Source: Shewanella kaireitica | GTDB taxonomy: Bacteria; Pseudomonadota; Gammaproteobacteria; Enterobacterales; Shewanellaceae | Length of the DNA: 64,000 nt | Reading direction: 5' to 3' | NCBI RefSeq assembly: GCF_023284045.1 | Contig: NZ_JAKIKQ010000003.1 | Coordinates: 434,001 to 498,000, forward strand | Shown: one piece after another, positions 56,166 through 64,000 of the stretch | Numbering within the stretch: position 1 is the first letter of the stretch | Layout: each line of letters opens with the position of its first letter | Program-made: the position numbers and the translations under genes | Notes under the pieces: generated by a model | Databases searched by the model: none | The model's input: the letters and a program-made list of their open reading frames with translations, nothing else | What the model was told of the DNA's origin: nothing

Positions 56166-56681
56166 ATGCAGCTTTTAAGATCTACTATCCATCCTGACCT
56201 GGCGTCCCTCGCAGGTAATCGATTCCACCGCCAAGCAGCGCGCGGAATTATTCTTGATGGTGAGAATATTCTAATGCTATACACCGAGCGCTACCATGAC
56301 TACAGTATTCCAGGGGGCGGTGTAGACGAAGGAGAAGATCTACGCCAAGGCTTAATCAGAGAGCTAGAGGAAGAAACCGGTGCCAAGCATATTGATGTCA
56401 TCAGTGAGTTTGGTCTTTATGAAGAGTTTAGGCCTTGGTACAAGGATGGCTTTGACTTAGTACATATGGAGTCATTCTGTTTTGTATGCACCATTCATCC
56501 GGAACTGGGTGAAACACGGCTTGAAGATCATGAAATCCAAAATGGTATGCGCCCTTTATGGATCAATATCCATCAAGCCATTGCTCATAACGAGCACACC
56601 ATAGCCAATAGCCCTAAAAAGGGAATGTCGATTGATCGTGAAACCTATTTGCTAAAACGCATAGTAAAAGAGCTGTTATAA
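56166..56681 (+). CDS. Nudix hydrolase
   Basis: A 171-residue Nudix-family pyrophosphohydrolase. The Nudix box is complete: GGGVDEGEDLRQGLIREL then EEETG (about residues 52-75), fitting G-x5-E-x7-REUxEExGU. The upstream part AARGIILDGENILMLYTERY is typical. ATG at 56166 is used; the frame opens at a TTG 9 codons earlier. Nudix enzymes hydrolyse nucleoside diphosphate derivatives; the substrate here cannot be assigned. The gene converges on the DUF6768 gene. Confidence 0.9.
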   Translation: MQLLRSTIHPDLASLAGNRFHRQAARGIILDGENILMLYTERYHDYSIPGGGVDEGEDLRQGLIRELEEETGAKHIDVISEFGLYEEFRPWYKDGFDLVHMESFCFVCTIHPELGETRLEDHEIQNGMRPLWINIHQAIAHNEHTIANSPKKGMSIDRETYLLKRIVKELL

Positions 56682-56705
56682 ACTCAAATTTGGCTCACAG
56701 CACGG

Positions 56706-57074
56706 CTATTGCGACTCCTTCACCACAATAGCCAACTCCAATCTTTTTATCTCTCGCTGCAGAGCATTACGATTAACCTCGTTAAAGGTCCACATCTTAA
56801 TCGCTATCTGCATCATACTGCTTAGCAATAAGGTCACTCCCCAGCGGATCAGTTCAGGTACACTTTCGACCACAAAAAAGAACTGATAGCCCGACCATAA
56901 CATAAGAGCACTTAATAACACGGCAATAATGCTCATCAATACCATCCAACCACCTAAGCGACCTTTGTAGGCATCGCCCAGCATCGCAAATAAAGATGCA
57001 TCTGCGGTTTGCTGCTGACTCAATAGAGCCTTCTCTTTTGCTAGTTCTTGACGAATCTTTTTATCAATATCCAT
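56706..57074 (-). CDS. DUF6768 membrane protein paired with an ECF sigma factor
   Basis: A 122-residue inner-membrane protein with two hydrophobic helices (about residues 45-65 and 78-95) between a charged N-terminus (MDIDKKIRQELAKEKALL) and a C-terminal amphipathic stretch. The layout fits DUF6768. Its start lies two bases after the stop of an ECF sigma factor gene, so they are co-transcribed and probably translationally coupled. By analogy with other ECF pairs it might hold the sigma factor at the membrane, but it lacks a classical zinc anti-sigma motif. Confidence 0.8.
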   Translation of the reverse strand: MDIDKKIRQELAKEKALLSQQQTADASLFAMLGDAYKGRLGGWMVLMSIIAVLLSALMLWSGYQFFFVVESVPELIRWGVTLLLSSMMQIAIKMWTFNEVNRNALQREIKRLELAIVVKESQ

Positions 57075-57076
57075 AA

Positions 57077-57604
57077 CTAACTCTCCTGCTCCAAATGCTG
57101 TTTATATAGTTTTCTTGCTCTGAATAATCGTGATTTAACTGTACCTTTGGGGATCTCCAAAATTTTGGCTATTTCAGCAATGCTCAACTCCTCTAAATAG
57201 AATAAGTGTAATACTTGCCCTTCAAGCGGCGGCAGTTTTGAAAGCCCGTGCTTTAACCCTTCTATAGCTTCATCAGGCTTTATATCCACCGCCTCATACT
57301 TATGAACATCCACCTCTGTTAGGCTTTTATAGCGATTCTGTATTTTCAAATGATCCAGCACCTGCCAACGTACCAATTGAAACACCCATGCATTAATGGT
57401 TGCCGGGTCTTCGAGTTTATAAATCGTTTTCGACAGCTTTAACAGTGCATCTTGAACCGCATCTTGTGCCAATGTTGAGTCACCTGCAACCTTGGCAGCA
57501 AAACCTATCGCACTGGGATAAAAGTGTTGGCACAAAGCCGAGAAAGCCTGTTTATCTCCCGCTTGAGCTTCTAATACCCACAACTCAATCTGCGCTTGCT
57601 GCAT
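57077..57604 (-). CDS. ECF-family RNA polymerase sigma factor
   Basis: A 175-residue sigma factor of the extracytoplasmic-function group. Region 2 (about residues 20-85, DAVQDALLKLSKTIYKLEDP and INAWVFQLVRWQVLDHLK) contacts the -10 element; region 4 (about 115-170, LPPLEGQVLHLFYLEELS and EIAKILEIPKGTVKSRLFRA) contacts -35. ATG at 57604 is preferred because it gives the usual short N-terminus before region 2; the frame opens 21 codons earlier without a ribosome site. A DUF6768 membrane protein gene follows two bases after the stop. A gltS terminator separates it from the gene upstream. Confidence 0.92.
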   Translation of the reverse strand: MQQAQIELWVLEAQAGDKQAFSALCQHFYPSAIGFAAKVAGDSTLAQDAVQDALLKLSKTIYKLEDPATINAWVFQLVRWQVLDHLKIQNRYKSLTEVDVHKYEAVDIKPDEAIEGLKHGLSKLPPLEGQVLHLFYLEELSIAEIAKILEIPKGTVKSRLFRARKLYKQHLEQES

Positions 57605-57677
57605 AGGCTCTATATCACTCCACTTATCATTTACAATAAAGACGACTGGTAAATATAAAAGGTTCATCAGAAATGAA

Positions 57678-57701
57678 AAAAGGGAGCAAATGCTCCCTTT
57701 T
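57678..57701 (-). terminator. Rho-independent terminator of the second gltS
   Basis: Leftward, AAAAGGGAGCA/TGCTCCCTTTT forms a stem of about 10 bp with a tiny A-rich loop, then a run of T. It lies about 14 bases after the gltS stop. Confidence 0.9.
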
Positions 57702-57714
57702 CATTAGTAAAACA

Positions 57715-58944
57715 TTAGAAATAAACGAACAAGTTGATGATCATTGCGTTGATAATATCAATAAAGAATCCACACACTAACGGCACTATAATAAACGCTC
57801 TGTGCGCCGCACCGTATTGCTGAGTCACAGCAGTCATGTTAACAATTGCGGTTGCAGTTGAACCGAGAGTAACGCCGCCAAAACCTGAACAGATCACCGC
57901 AGCTTCATAATCTTTGCCCATTAAGCGAAACACGACAAAAATAGTAAACACTACCGAAAGCAGCACTTGTAGGGTCATGATCACTGATATGTATAGTAAA
58001 CTACCTTCCAGTTCCCAGATTTTCAGGCTCATCAGTGCCATGGTTAAAAACATCCCAAGGCAGATATCTTGAATTAGAGATAAACCTCGAGACGCATCTT
58101 CGATATACGTTCTGTCTTTTTTCTTACGACGATTTATTATTGCTCGCCCTAAATTACCGATGATTATCCCCGCCAGCAAACAAGCTACAAACATAGGTAG
58201 TTTCAAACCCGCTTCTTGCATAGCTAGATCAATAAAGTAGCCAATAATCAGTGTCACGTTAAGCCATAACCAAGCGCGTAATACGCCGAAGTAATCAACC
58301 TTCATATGTGAAGTGTTATTTTGATGGCTGGTACCAATATCAAGCTCTTCGTTAGTGTTGGCTTTAACCTGATGACGCTTCATCAAGTAAGCTGCGATTG
58401 GACCGCCAATCACACAGGCAGATATTAGCCCCAAGGTGTTTGATGCGATGCCCAGTTCGCTGGCGTTAGTGATCCCCAACTCTTCAACAAAAGTCGGTGT
58501 CCAAGCCATCGCAGTGCCTACACCGCCAATAAGTGAAATCGACCCGGACATCAAGCCTGCTTTGGGATCTAATCCAAACAGCGTCGCAACAGTTACTCCG
58601 GTGAAATTCTGTAAAAAGATAAACACGCTTGCTAATACAATCAGGATCAGTAAAGGCTTGCCTCCTTTAAGTAAGGTGGCAAAATCAGCTTTCAAACCAA
58701 TCCCTGCAAAAAAATAGAGCAATAAGGTATCTCTTACCGCGAGGTTGAACTCAATTTGAATATCAAATGCGTAATACAAAACGCCAACGGCCGCGGCACA
58801 GGCAAAACCTCCGACAACAGGCTCTGGAATGCTGTATTTACGCAGCAATTCATAACGAGAGATAATCCCTTTACCAATAAACAGCGCAATGATGGCAAGT
58901 GTGAAAGACACAAAATCTTTGATCTCTACTAACTGTGGTTCCAT
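57715..58944 (-). CDS. gltS: Sodium/glutamate symporter GltS (copy 2)
   Basis: A second GltS-type inner-membrane sodium/glutamate symporter, 409 residues from an ATG at 58944 (a TTG six codons upstream is unlikely because GGAG overlaps it). It is almost identical in key parts to the copy at 19272-20501: IPEPVVGGF, GGVGTAMAWTPTFVEELG, GFGGVTLGSTATAIVNM and the C-terminal CGFFIDIINAM. Main differences lie in the central loop (residues about 205-225) and some membrane positions. At DNA level many third codon positions differ, so this is not a recent duplication. It is monocistronic with its own terminator. Confidence 0.93.
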   Translation of the reverse strand: MEPQLVEIKDFVSFTLAIIALFIGKGIISRYELLRKYSIPEPVVGGFACAAAVGVLYYAFDIQIEFNLAVRDTLLLYFFAGIGLKADFATLLKGGKPLLILIVLASVFIFLQNFTGVTVATLFGLDPKAGLMSGSISLIGGVGTAMAWTPTFVEELGITNASELGIASNTLGLISACVIGGPIAAYLMKRHQVKANTNEELDIGTSHQNNTSHMKVDYFGVLRAWLWLNVTLIIGYFIDLAMQEAGLKLPMFVACLLAGIIIGNLGRAIINRRKKKDRTYIEDASRGLSLIQDICLGMFLTMALMSLKIWELEGSLLYISVIMTLQVLLSVVFTIFVVFRLMGKDYEAAVICSGFGGVTLGSTATAIVNMTAVTQQYGAAHRAFIIVPLVCGFFIDIINAMIINLFVYF

Positions 58945-59243
58945 AAAAATTGTTATCTCCAAAAATGCTTAGATAAAAACTCAATACGATCATTTGATAT
59001 AGCGCCAAAACGCAGCAAAAGGTTAAATAGATGTTATTAATACTGAAGTTAACAGGTTTTCACTAATCCGCAATAGCGACGCTGTGGATTTATCAACAAC
59101 GGATCACGTCACTTATCTCTCTTTACGAATTCGAATAGGCTAAGGTTAGCGTTACAGAAAACTTTAACAACGGCTAGTTTCAATCAAGCTAATCAGCTTA
59201 GAGTGCCCAACTGCTCGTCTGTAGGTTATTTGATATGGCAATA
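58945..59243. other. Intergenic region upstream of gltS copy 2
   Basis: About 300 bases of AT-rich spacer between the leftward gltS start and the terminator of the DUF4136 gene. No ORF or known RNA motif is seen; it should contain the gltS promoter. Confidence 0.4.
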
Positions 59244-59267
59244 AAAAACGGCCAATCGGCCGTTTTA
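59244..59267 (-). terminator. Rho-independent terminator of the DUF4136 gene
   Basis: AAAAACGGCC/GGCCGTTTT around loop AATC gives a strong stem followed, leftward, by TTTTTT. It lies about 10 bases past the stop codon. Confidence 0.9.
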
Positions 59268-59276
59268 TATTAAAAT

Positions 59277-59837
59277 CTATTTTTCAGGCTGAGGCGGGTA
59301 GCTTTGTAACAATGCACCAATGGCAGTGTTAACAACTTCAACGCGCTCTTCCGGCGTATCTTTATCGCGCACAGTATCAGCTACAGAACCGCGCCACATC
59401 AACTTACCAGACTTGGTATCGACCAAATCAACAATCAATGTCCCAACTTCATATTCACGCACTGTTGTTTGAGTATGGCCCATGCCCATTCCTCTACCCC
59501 AGCCAGCGCCATAATATGGGTTGTAACCATAGTTACTATTAAAGGTATCGACATTAATTTTCTTATCGACTTTAGTCAGGTAGTTAACTAATACATCCGC
59601 TTTGTCTGCAGCAACTAAACTTAACCCCTTAAGCTGCAGCTGGTCATTAACCGCTGCACGTATACGTTGATCCATTAATCCATCAAGATGGTATGCCGCT
59701 TTATCAGTCTTTTTTTCAACCCAAGCATAGGTTTTAACATCTGCGAAATTCACTCCTGGATCATAATCAGAGCTTGTCTTAAGTGAACTACAAGCACTAA
59801 GTGCTAATGCAGCAATAATAACTAATATCTTTTTCAT
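59277..59837 (-). CDS. DUF4136 lipoprotein
   Basis: A 186-residue lipoprotein of the DUF4136 family. ATG at 59837 is chosen over an upstream frame opening because it gives a lipoprotein signal (MKKILVIIAALALSAC) with GGAGAGAAG directly before it. The family pattern is visible: DYDPGVNFADVKTYAWV, IRAAVNDQLQLKGL, ADVLVNYLTKV, and the closing VDTKSGKLMWRGSVAD. A Gly/Tyr/Asn-rich loop (YGYNPYYGAGWGRGMGMG) lies in the middle. The function of DUF4136 is unknown; it is an outer-membrane or periplasmic lipoprotein. Confidence 0.88.
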   Translation of the reverse strand: MKKILVIIAALALSACSSLKTSSDYDPGVNFADVKTYAWVEKKTDKAAYHLDGLMDQRIRAAVNDQLQLKGLSLVAADKADVLVNYLTKVDKKINVDTFNSNYGYNPYYGAGWGRGMGMGHTQTTVREYEVGTLIVDLVDTKSGKLMWRGSVADTVRDKDTPEERVEVVNTAIGALLQSYPPQPEK

Positions 59838-59942
59838 CTTCTCTCCACCATGCCAACGGCATTCAGACACTGTTTTAAATAAGCTTACATAGCAATCTAT
59901 TAATCTACAACTCAATTTTAGTAAATCAGCTTCTGGTTCAGC

Positions 59943-59979
59943 TTGACTTAAGCAAACAAGTTAATGATAATGATTATCA
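59943..59979 (+). promoter_or_regulatory. Sigma70 promoter overlapped by a perfect Fur box
   Basis: TTGACT (59943-59948) and GATAAT (59966-59971) are spaced by 17 bases, a near-ideal sigma70 promoter. The -10 lies inside TGATAATGATTATCA (59965-59979), a perfect 7-1-7 Fur consensus. Iron-loaded Fur bound here would block RNA polymerase. The start codon at 60005 follows 25 bases later. Confidence 0.9.
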
Positions 59980-60004
59980 ATTACTATTTAATAGGCTTTT
60001 TATT

Positions 60005-60325
60005 ATGCTTTGGTTCATTGTCGCGATTATTGCTGCCAGTATTATGTTTTTCTTTACGCCAGAAAAAGCGATTCAACATGCTGACAATAGCCCCTCTTTC
60101 TTTAATAAGCTAAGCCAGCATTCACTGCTACTGTTACCCATTACCGTTCTGACTTGGTTGGTTGTTGCTATCATTAGTGCTCCTATCACCCCCTTTGCTG
60201 GCACTGCAGTCGGATTTGTACTCACTTCCTGCGCAGTCGCTTTACCTCAGTTGCACAGATACCTCGCAGTGATAGCAAGCTTAACCTTTGCAGCATTACT
60301 AATAGAGCTTGCGTTATACCTCTAG
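60005..60325 (+). CDS. Iron-regulated small membrane protein
   Basis: A 106-residue inner-membrane protein with four probable helices (about residues 2-19, 41-60, 64-82 and 86-105) and only short loops. I do not recognise the family. The upstream promoter is covered by a perfect Fur box, so it should be expressed when iron is scarce. It is monocistronic, followed by a hairpin. No transporter motif or metal-binding cluster is seen; a role in iron uptake or in membrane adjustment during iron limitation is inferred only from regulation. Confidence 0.75.
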   Translation: MLWFIVAIIAASIMFFFTPEKAIQHADNSPSFFNKLSQHSLLLLPITVLTWLVVAIISAPITPFAGTAVGFVLTSCAVALPQLHRYLAVIASLTFAALLIELALYL

Positions 60326-60336
60326 CCTTATTTTAA

Positions 60337-60364
60337 TTCGCCAATGGCATTAGCGATTGGCGAA
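60337..60364 (+). terminator. Hairpin after the iron-regulated gene
   Basis: TTCGCCAAT/ATTGGCGAA form a 9-bp stem with a 10-base loop, 12 bases past the stop. No U-tract follows, so termination is likely but not certain. Confidence 0.55.
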
Positions 60365-60445
60365 AGAAGATATCCACTCATTTGACTCCCGCTTCAACTG
60401 CATCTTTGTTAAACTACGCTTATCAGTAATTCATCAATAATATTT

Positions 60446-60775
60446 ATGAAATCCGATCCGAACGTCTCATTAGTCTACAGCACCGATATTGGCAGAATCA
60501 CCGAAGAAAAAGCGACTCAAAGTGCGCCTACTGGTGACGGCATTGTCAGAATACATAAAGACAGCAAAGGCCGAAAAGGAAAAGGTGTGTCGGTAATTAA
60601 AGGGCTAGGCCTCGCAGAAAAAGAGCTTAAAGCCCTTGCACAAAAATTAAAGAAGCAGTGCGGCTGTGGCGGTACTGTCAAAGATTTCTGTGTTGAAGTG
60701 CAAACAGATAATAGAGAGCAACTTAAAACGTTACTCGAAAAGTTAGGTTACACAGTAAAGCTTGCTGGCGGCTAA
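60446..60775 (+). CDS. yciH: YciH, SUI1/eIF1-like translation factor
   Basis: A 109-residue SUI1-domain protein equivalent to E. coli YciH (108 residues). It resembles eukaryotic eIF1, which controls start-codon fidelity. The signature is VRIHKDSKGRKGKGVSVI (about residues 31-48), then KLKKQCGCGGTVKD and VQTDNREQLKTLLEKLGY. It is transcribed toward yqgE, 16 bases away, so may share its transcript. Confidence 0.93.
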   Translation: MKSDPNVSLVYSTDIGRITEEKATQSAPTGDGIVRIHKDSKGRKGKGVSVIKGLGLAEKELKALAQKLKKQCGCGGTVKDFCVEVQTDNREQLKTLLEKLGYTVKLAGG

Positions 60776-60791
60776 CCACTAAGGACGTTTT

Positions 60792-61352
60792 ATGGATAGC
60801 TTGGAAAATCAATTTCTTATCGCAATGCCCTCTTTAAATGATACTTTTTTCGAACGCTCATTGATCTATATCTGTGAACATGATGAAAAAGGCGCTATGG
60901 GGATTATGATTAACCGCCCTAGCGGCATCATCGTCGATGAACTGTTACAACAGATGGAACTCGCGGAAGAACCTCAACCTGTAACCTCACTCGGTAGAGA
61001 AGTACTTGTAGGTGGCCCTGTTAATCCTGAGCGCGGCTTTGTGCTGCATACCAACCAAGATTGCTGGAGCAATAGCGATCCCATTACCGACTCGCTGATG
61101 CTAACCACTTCCCAAGATATTCTTAGTTGTTTAGGATCAGATAAAGCGCCCGATAAATTTCTTATCGCGCTAGGATATGCCGGCTGGACAAGAGGTCAAC
61201 TAGAGCAAGAGATAGCGGATAACTCTTGGTTATCAGTTCCCGCAACAGCAGAGCTTCTATTTGATATTGAACATGAGGAGCGTTGGCAACTAGCAGCAGA
61301 GTCACTCGGCTTCGATATCTGGCAACTGTCCAACCTTGCTGGACATGCATAG
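60792..61352 (+). CDS. yqgE: YqgE/AlgH (UPF0301) protein
   Basis: A 186-residue member of the UPF0301 (YqgE/AlgH) family, cytoplasmic and of unknown biochemical role; in Pseudomonas AlgH affects alginate control. The opening [25 protein letters not shown] block is unmistakable (read in two parts: [13 protein letters not shown] and [17 protein letters not shown]), as are [21 protein letters not shown] and [20 protein letters not shown] precedes the ATG. It sits directly upstream of ruvX, the usual arrangement in gammaproteobacteria. Confidence 0.95.
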   Translation: MDSLENQFLIAMPSLNDTFFERSLIYICEHDEKGAMGIMINRPSGIIVDELLQQMELAEEPQPVTSLGREVLVGGPVNPERGFVLHTNQDCWSNSDPITDSLMLTTSQDILSCLGSDKAPDKFLIALGYAGWTRGQLEQEIADNSWLSVPATAELLFDIEHEERWQLAAESLGFDIWQLSNLAGHA

Positions 61353-61372
61353 TAAGGAATCGGGAATAACAA

Positions 61373-61795
61373 ATGAGTTCACAAACTGTATTAGGTTTTG
61401 ATTACGGTACAAAAAGTATTGGTATTGCAATTGGCCAACAACTAACAGCAAGCGCACGGCCGTTAATGTCTATTAAAGCGGTTGATGGCATTCCTAAGTG
61501 GGAAGAGATTGAAGCAATTATCACGGAATGGAAACCCGACTTAATTGTGGTGGGGTTACCTCTCAATATGGATGGCACTGAACAAGAGATAACGCTGAGG
61601 GCCAAAAAATTTGGTAACAGGCTAAATGGCCGTTTCGGTGTCAAAGTGGTTACTCAAGATGAGCGCTTAACAACAGCTGATGCTAAAGCACGACTTTTTG
61701 AGATGGGTGGCTATAAAGCGCTAACCAAAGGCCAAGTCGATGCCATGTCTGCAGTATTGATTATTGAAAGCTACTTTGAAAACCAATATGGATAA
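61373..61795 (+). CDS. ruvX: RuvX/YqgF, putative pre-16S rRNA nuclease
   Basis: A 140-residue RNase H-fold nuclease of the YqgF/RuvX family, which completes the 5' end of 16S rRNA in E. coli and was also proposed as a Holliday junction resolvase. Catalytic Asp is in [12 protein letters not shown] (about residues 8-19); [24 protein letters not shown] and [12 protein letters not shown] follow with the other acidic residues. It begins 20 bases after yqgE and the pair end in a clear terminator. Confidence 0.95.
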   Translation: MSSQTVLGFDYGTKSIGIAIGQQLTASARPLMSIKAVDGIPKWEEIEAIITEWKPDLIVVGLPLNMDGTEQEITLRAKKFGNRLNGRFGVKVVTQDERLTTADAKARLFEMGGYKALTKGQVDAMSAVLIIESYFENQYG

Positions 61796-61814
61796 GCTCT
61801 ATAACCTACAAACA

Positions 61815-61840
61815 AAAAAGCAGCTTACAAGCTGCTTTTT
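61815..61840 (+). terminator. Rho-independent terminator of yqgE-ruvX
   Basis: AAAAAGCAGCTT/AAGCTGCTTTTT forms a stem with a very short loop and ends in five T residues, 20 bases after ruvX. Confidence 0.92.
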
Positions 61841-61873
61841 CGCTTAAGAAACATTAAAAATAAAAGGTTGAGA

Positions 61874-62092
61874 TTAATCTTTAGAATCTGCTTCTTCTTT
61901 CTCTTGCTTTTCTTCCTCAAGCTGTTTAATCAACAGCTCTAATCGCAGCTTTTCTAACTCCTCACTGCTAGCGACTTTAGCCTCCCACTCAGGTTCCCCT
62001 TCCAACGCCTTTGCCCCCGAATAGGCACTATAAGACAACGCTGATAAAGCAGACACGCAAAGTATAAAACCAGCTGACGTGATATTTTTCAT
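61874..62092 (-). CDS. Small exported coiled-coil protein
   Basis: A 72-residue protein with an N-terminal signal or membrane segment (about residues 5-24) and a strongly charged helical tail (LEKLRLELLIKQLEEEKQEK) that should form a coiled coil. No family is recognised. GGAAGTAAT lies just before the ATG. It is transcribed toward ruvX and away from nothing obvious; it may be a small envelope protein. Confidence 0.65.
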   Translation of the reverse strand: MKNITSAGFILCVSALSALSYSAYSGAKALEGEPEWEAKVASSEELEKLRLELLIKQLEEEKQEKEEADSKD

Positions 62093-62242
62093 TATTACTT
62101 CCTTGTAGTTTAGGTTTAGAGTGACATCCTGCTACTCTTTAATTTGATTACTTATTAAACATATCAGCCACTTTCAAAATTTCCACCTTGATAAGGCTAT
62201 AAATTTTTTAGTGCTCTATACTTTTCCTTAATTTTAGAAATA

Positions 62243-62270
62243 AAAAAACCGAGGTAACTAATCACCTCGG
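62243..62270 (-). terminator. Rho-independent terminator of the S9 peptidase gene
   Basis: Leftward, CCGAGGT/ACCTCGG form a 7-bp GC-rich stem (8-base loop) followed by TTTTTTT. It lies 20 bases past the stop codon. Confidence 0.9.
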
Positions 62271-62289
62271 CTGTTTTCAACGCTTATCG

Positions 62290-64000
62290 TTAATCTGCTT
62301 TTTTATACTCAGTGTAAGCTTCACCCTCTTTAAGCCACTGAGGTGCTGGTTTTCCTTTTAAGTAGTGATCAAAATATTCCATCATTCGAATACTGTAATC
62401 TAGCTTATTAGGATACTTTTTAAGGTGATGAGGTTCATCTTGATACTGCAGGAATACCACATCTTTACCAGCGCGACGCATCGCTAAATACAGCTCAACA
62501 CCTTGCTCCCAGGGCACGGCATCATCTTTATCACCAAACATAATCATCATCGGCGTGTTAATTCGTTCAACATAAAATACTGGCGAATTCTCGATGTACT
62601 TTTGCGGTGATTTGAATAGGCTTTCACCTATACGGCTTTGACCGGTTTCATACTGAAACTGCCTTGCTAAACCACTACCGTGACGTATGCCACTGTATGC
62701 ACTGGTCATATTAGATACAGGGGCACCTGAGACTGCAGCCCTAAATATATTGGTTTTAGTCACCGCAAAAGCAGTTTGGTAGCCCGCCCAAGAATGCCCT
62801 TGGATCCCAACGCCTTGTGGGTCGGCAATACCGATATCAATCAGGTGTTGCACCCCAGAAGTTAACGCTTGTACAGAGCTATCTCCAGGGTAACCGACTT
62901 CAAAGCGGATATCAGGTAGAAAGACCGCATAACCATTATCAGCGAACCAAGCAAAGTTCGGTCGATGATTAAGTTTCATTTGCGGGAACGAATGTAATCT
63001 GTCACTCATAAAGCGATAGTAATAAACGAGTACCGGGTAACGCTGACCTTCAACGTAGTTAGTCGGCTTAATCAGCACACCATCAAGCGGCTTACCATCG
63101 CCATTGGTCCATTGTACTAACTCAGACTTCCCCCAGTTAAATGCCCGTCTTTGTTTATCAAAATCTGTCTGACGGGTTGCGTTCTGTGGTGATAAATAGT
63201 CAGCGGTATAAAGATCAGGGAAGAGATCATATTGTTCTTTCGAGAACACCACGGTTTCCGCATCTTTACTGCGAGCTAGAAGCTTCAACTTGTAGTCACC
63301 GCCTACAAGTTTAGTCACGCCTGCAGTGCCTATTTGCGCTTGATAAAAACCATCACCTTTGGTGATATCACTATAACCCTGTAAAAGCACCTGTTGGTTA
63401 TTGCTCAATACACTCGGACTGTCTTTATCCTCAACCAATCCAGTCACACGATATTGCACTCTCTCTTTACGTCCCTTGCCTGCCGTCAGGTTAAAGGCCT
63501 CATGGGAAAGAGTATTTAACTGCCAGATGTCAAACTTGTCGTAAATAAGCAGCCCTGAGTCATCAGCGAGCCACGGACCGAAACCATACCCAGGCGCATT
63601 CGATGGATAATCATGGTCTTCATCGGCAAAGGATACCCCTAAGCTCTTAGTAACATTAATTTTCCTATCATTAGCAATTTCGTATAGGAAAGCATTTCCT
63701 TGCAGGTAATAAGCAACAAACTTTTCATTGGGTGATAGAACAGGCTCTGACCCACTGCTCTGTTGACTCAACACTGGAATTTTACGACCAGTATTGATAT
63801 CGACTAAATAAAAATCTCGATAAAAGCCAGCCCAAGTGATCATCTTTCTATAGGGTAAATCGGAACTTGCCAGTGCATAACGCTGCTGTTGTTGAATCTC
63901 TACATCAGGAACTTGCAAATCTGCAAGTTGCACCAGATTATTACCAGTAACATGCAGCACTGCTAGATAAGTACGCTTAAGCTCTTTTTTATACTGTTTT
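62290..64000 (-). CDS. S9-family prolyl-oligopeptidase-type peptidase (5' truncated by window edge)
   Basis: The C-terminal about 570 residues of a serine peptidase of the S9 family (dipeptidyl aminopeptidase / acylaminoacyl-peptidase type). The frame is open to the last base, so the start lies beyond the right edge; the GTG at 63960 is internal. A beta-propeller part (WD-like stretches up to about 300 residues from the cut) precedes the alpha/beta-hydrolase domain. The catalytic triad is visible: Ser in GHSWAGYQTAF, Asp in FGDKDDAVPW and His in DEPHHLKKYP. Such enzymes cleave short peptides; many in Shewanella are exported, but the N-terminus is not in view. Confidence 0.9.
   Translation of the reverse strand, partial: KQYKKELKRTYLAVLHVTGNNLVQLADLQVPDVEIQQQQRYALASSDLPYRKMITWAGFYRDFYLVDINTGRKIPVLSQQSSGSEPVLSPNEKFVAYYLQGNAFLYEIANDRKINVTKSLGVSFADEDHDYPSNAPGYGFGPWLADDSGLLIYDKFDIWQLNTLSHEAFNLTAGKGRKERVQYRVTGLVEDKDSPSVLSNNQQVLLQGYSDITKGDGFYQAQIGTAGVTKLVGGDYKLKLLARSKDAETVVFSKEQYDLFPDLYTADYLSPQNATRQTDFDKQRRAFNWGKSELVQWTNGDGKPLDGVLIKPTNYVEGQRYPVLVYYYRFMSDRLHSFPQMKLNHRPNFAWFADNGYAVFLPDIRFEVGYPGDSSVQALTSGVQHLIDIGIADPQGVGIQGHSWAGYQTAFAVTKTNIFRAAVSGAPVSNMTSAYSGIRHGSGLARQFQYETGQSRIGESLFKSPQKYIENSPVFYVERINTPMMIMFGDKDDAVPWEQGVELYLAMRRAGKDVVFLQYQDEPHHLKKYPNKLDYSIRMMEYFDHYLKGKPAPQWLKEGEAYTEYKKAD

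Overview
The window looks like a chromosomal segment of a marine gammaproteobacterium, most probably Shewanella. The strongest marker is the left end, which holds the 3' part of pfaB followed by complete pfaC and pfaD, the polyunsaturated fatty acid (EPA-type) synthase cluster of marine Shewanella and relatives. A GlyGly-CTERM protein, many outer-membrane and c-di-GMP proteins, a Fur-controlled TonB receptor and AT-leaning composition fit that picture. I see no tRNA, rRNA, CRISPR array, IS element or prophage.

Layout. 1-9240: pfaB (5' cut by the window edge), pfaC and pfaD, closed by a strong terminator. 9.4-18.2 kb: a GNAT acetyltransferase, a lipoprotein with a SYLF-like N-terminus and a barrel-like C-terminus, a decayed outer-membrane protein gene, two lipid-cleaving lipoproteins (patatin and phospholipase D types) and an AraC-type regulator. 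18.2-23.2 kb: a leftward group (outer-membrane protein, GltS glutamate symporter, HlyD-type membrane fusion protein, DUF3302 protein) next to a wrecked LytTR response regulator gene. 23.4-30.3 kb: a CHASE4-GGDEF cyclase, TetR regulator, LpxR-like lipid A deacylase, small lipoprotein and penicillin-acylase-family hydrolase. 30.5-39.6 kb: a zinc-ribbon protein, RhlE-like helicase, a TPR protein resembling a CadC periplasmic part, an M20 amidohydrolase, a Fur-box TonB receptor and a GlyGly-CTERM protein. 39.9-43.9 kb: a PepSY protein, PhoP/PhoQ-like two-component pair and a DUF3300 protein with a 14-unit His-rich repeat. 43.9-50.3 kb: an LRR-protein kinase divergent from a UbiB-family kinase, DUF599, a 53-aa YbaM homologue, and a GAF-PAS-GGDEF-EAL protein. 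50.6-59.8 kb: mixed housekeeping genes (fetB, pepT, trmK, Nudix), an ECF sigma factor with a DUF6768 membrane protein, a second gltS and a DUF4136 lipoprotein. 60-64 kb: a small membrane protein whose sigma70 promoter is overlapped by a perfect Fur box, then yciH, yqgE, ruvX, a small coiled-coil protein and an S9 peptidase whose 5' end lies beyond the right edge.

Themes. Envelope lipid metabolism recurs: PUFA synthesis, two lipases, lipid A deacylase and SYLF-like lipoprotein. Envelope sensing (PhoPQ-like/PepSY, ECF/DUF6768, c-di-GMP enzymes) and iron control (two Fur boxes, FetB) also recur. No single unmistakably new multi-gene system stands out. The best leads are the Fur-controlled orphan membrane protein, the SYLF-barrel lipoprotein, the regulator-like ectodomain without a DNA-binding domain, the divergent LRR-kinase/UbiB pair, the structured pfaC-pfaD spacer and the lysine-alanine hexanucleotide repeat hidden behind a phospholipase stop codon.
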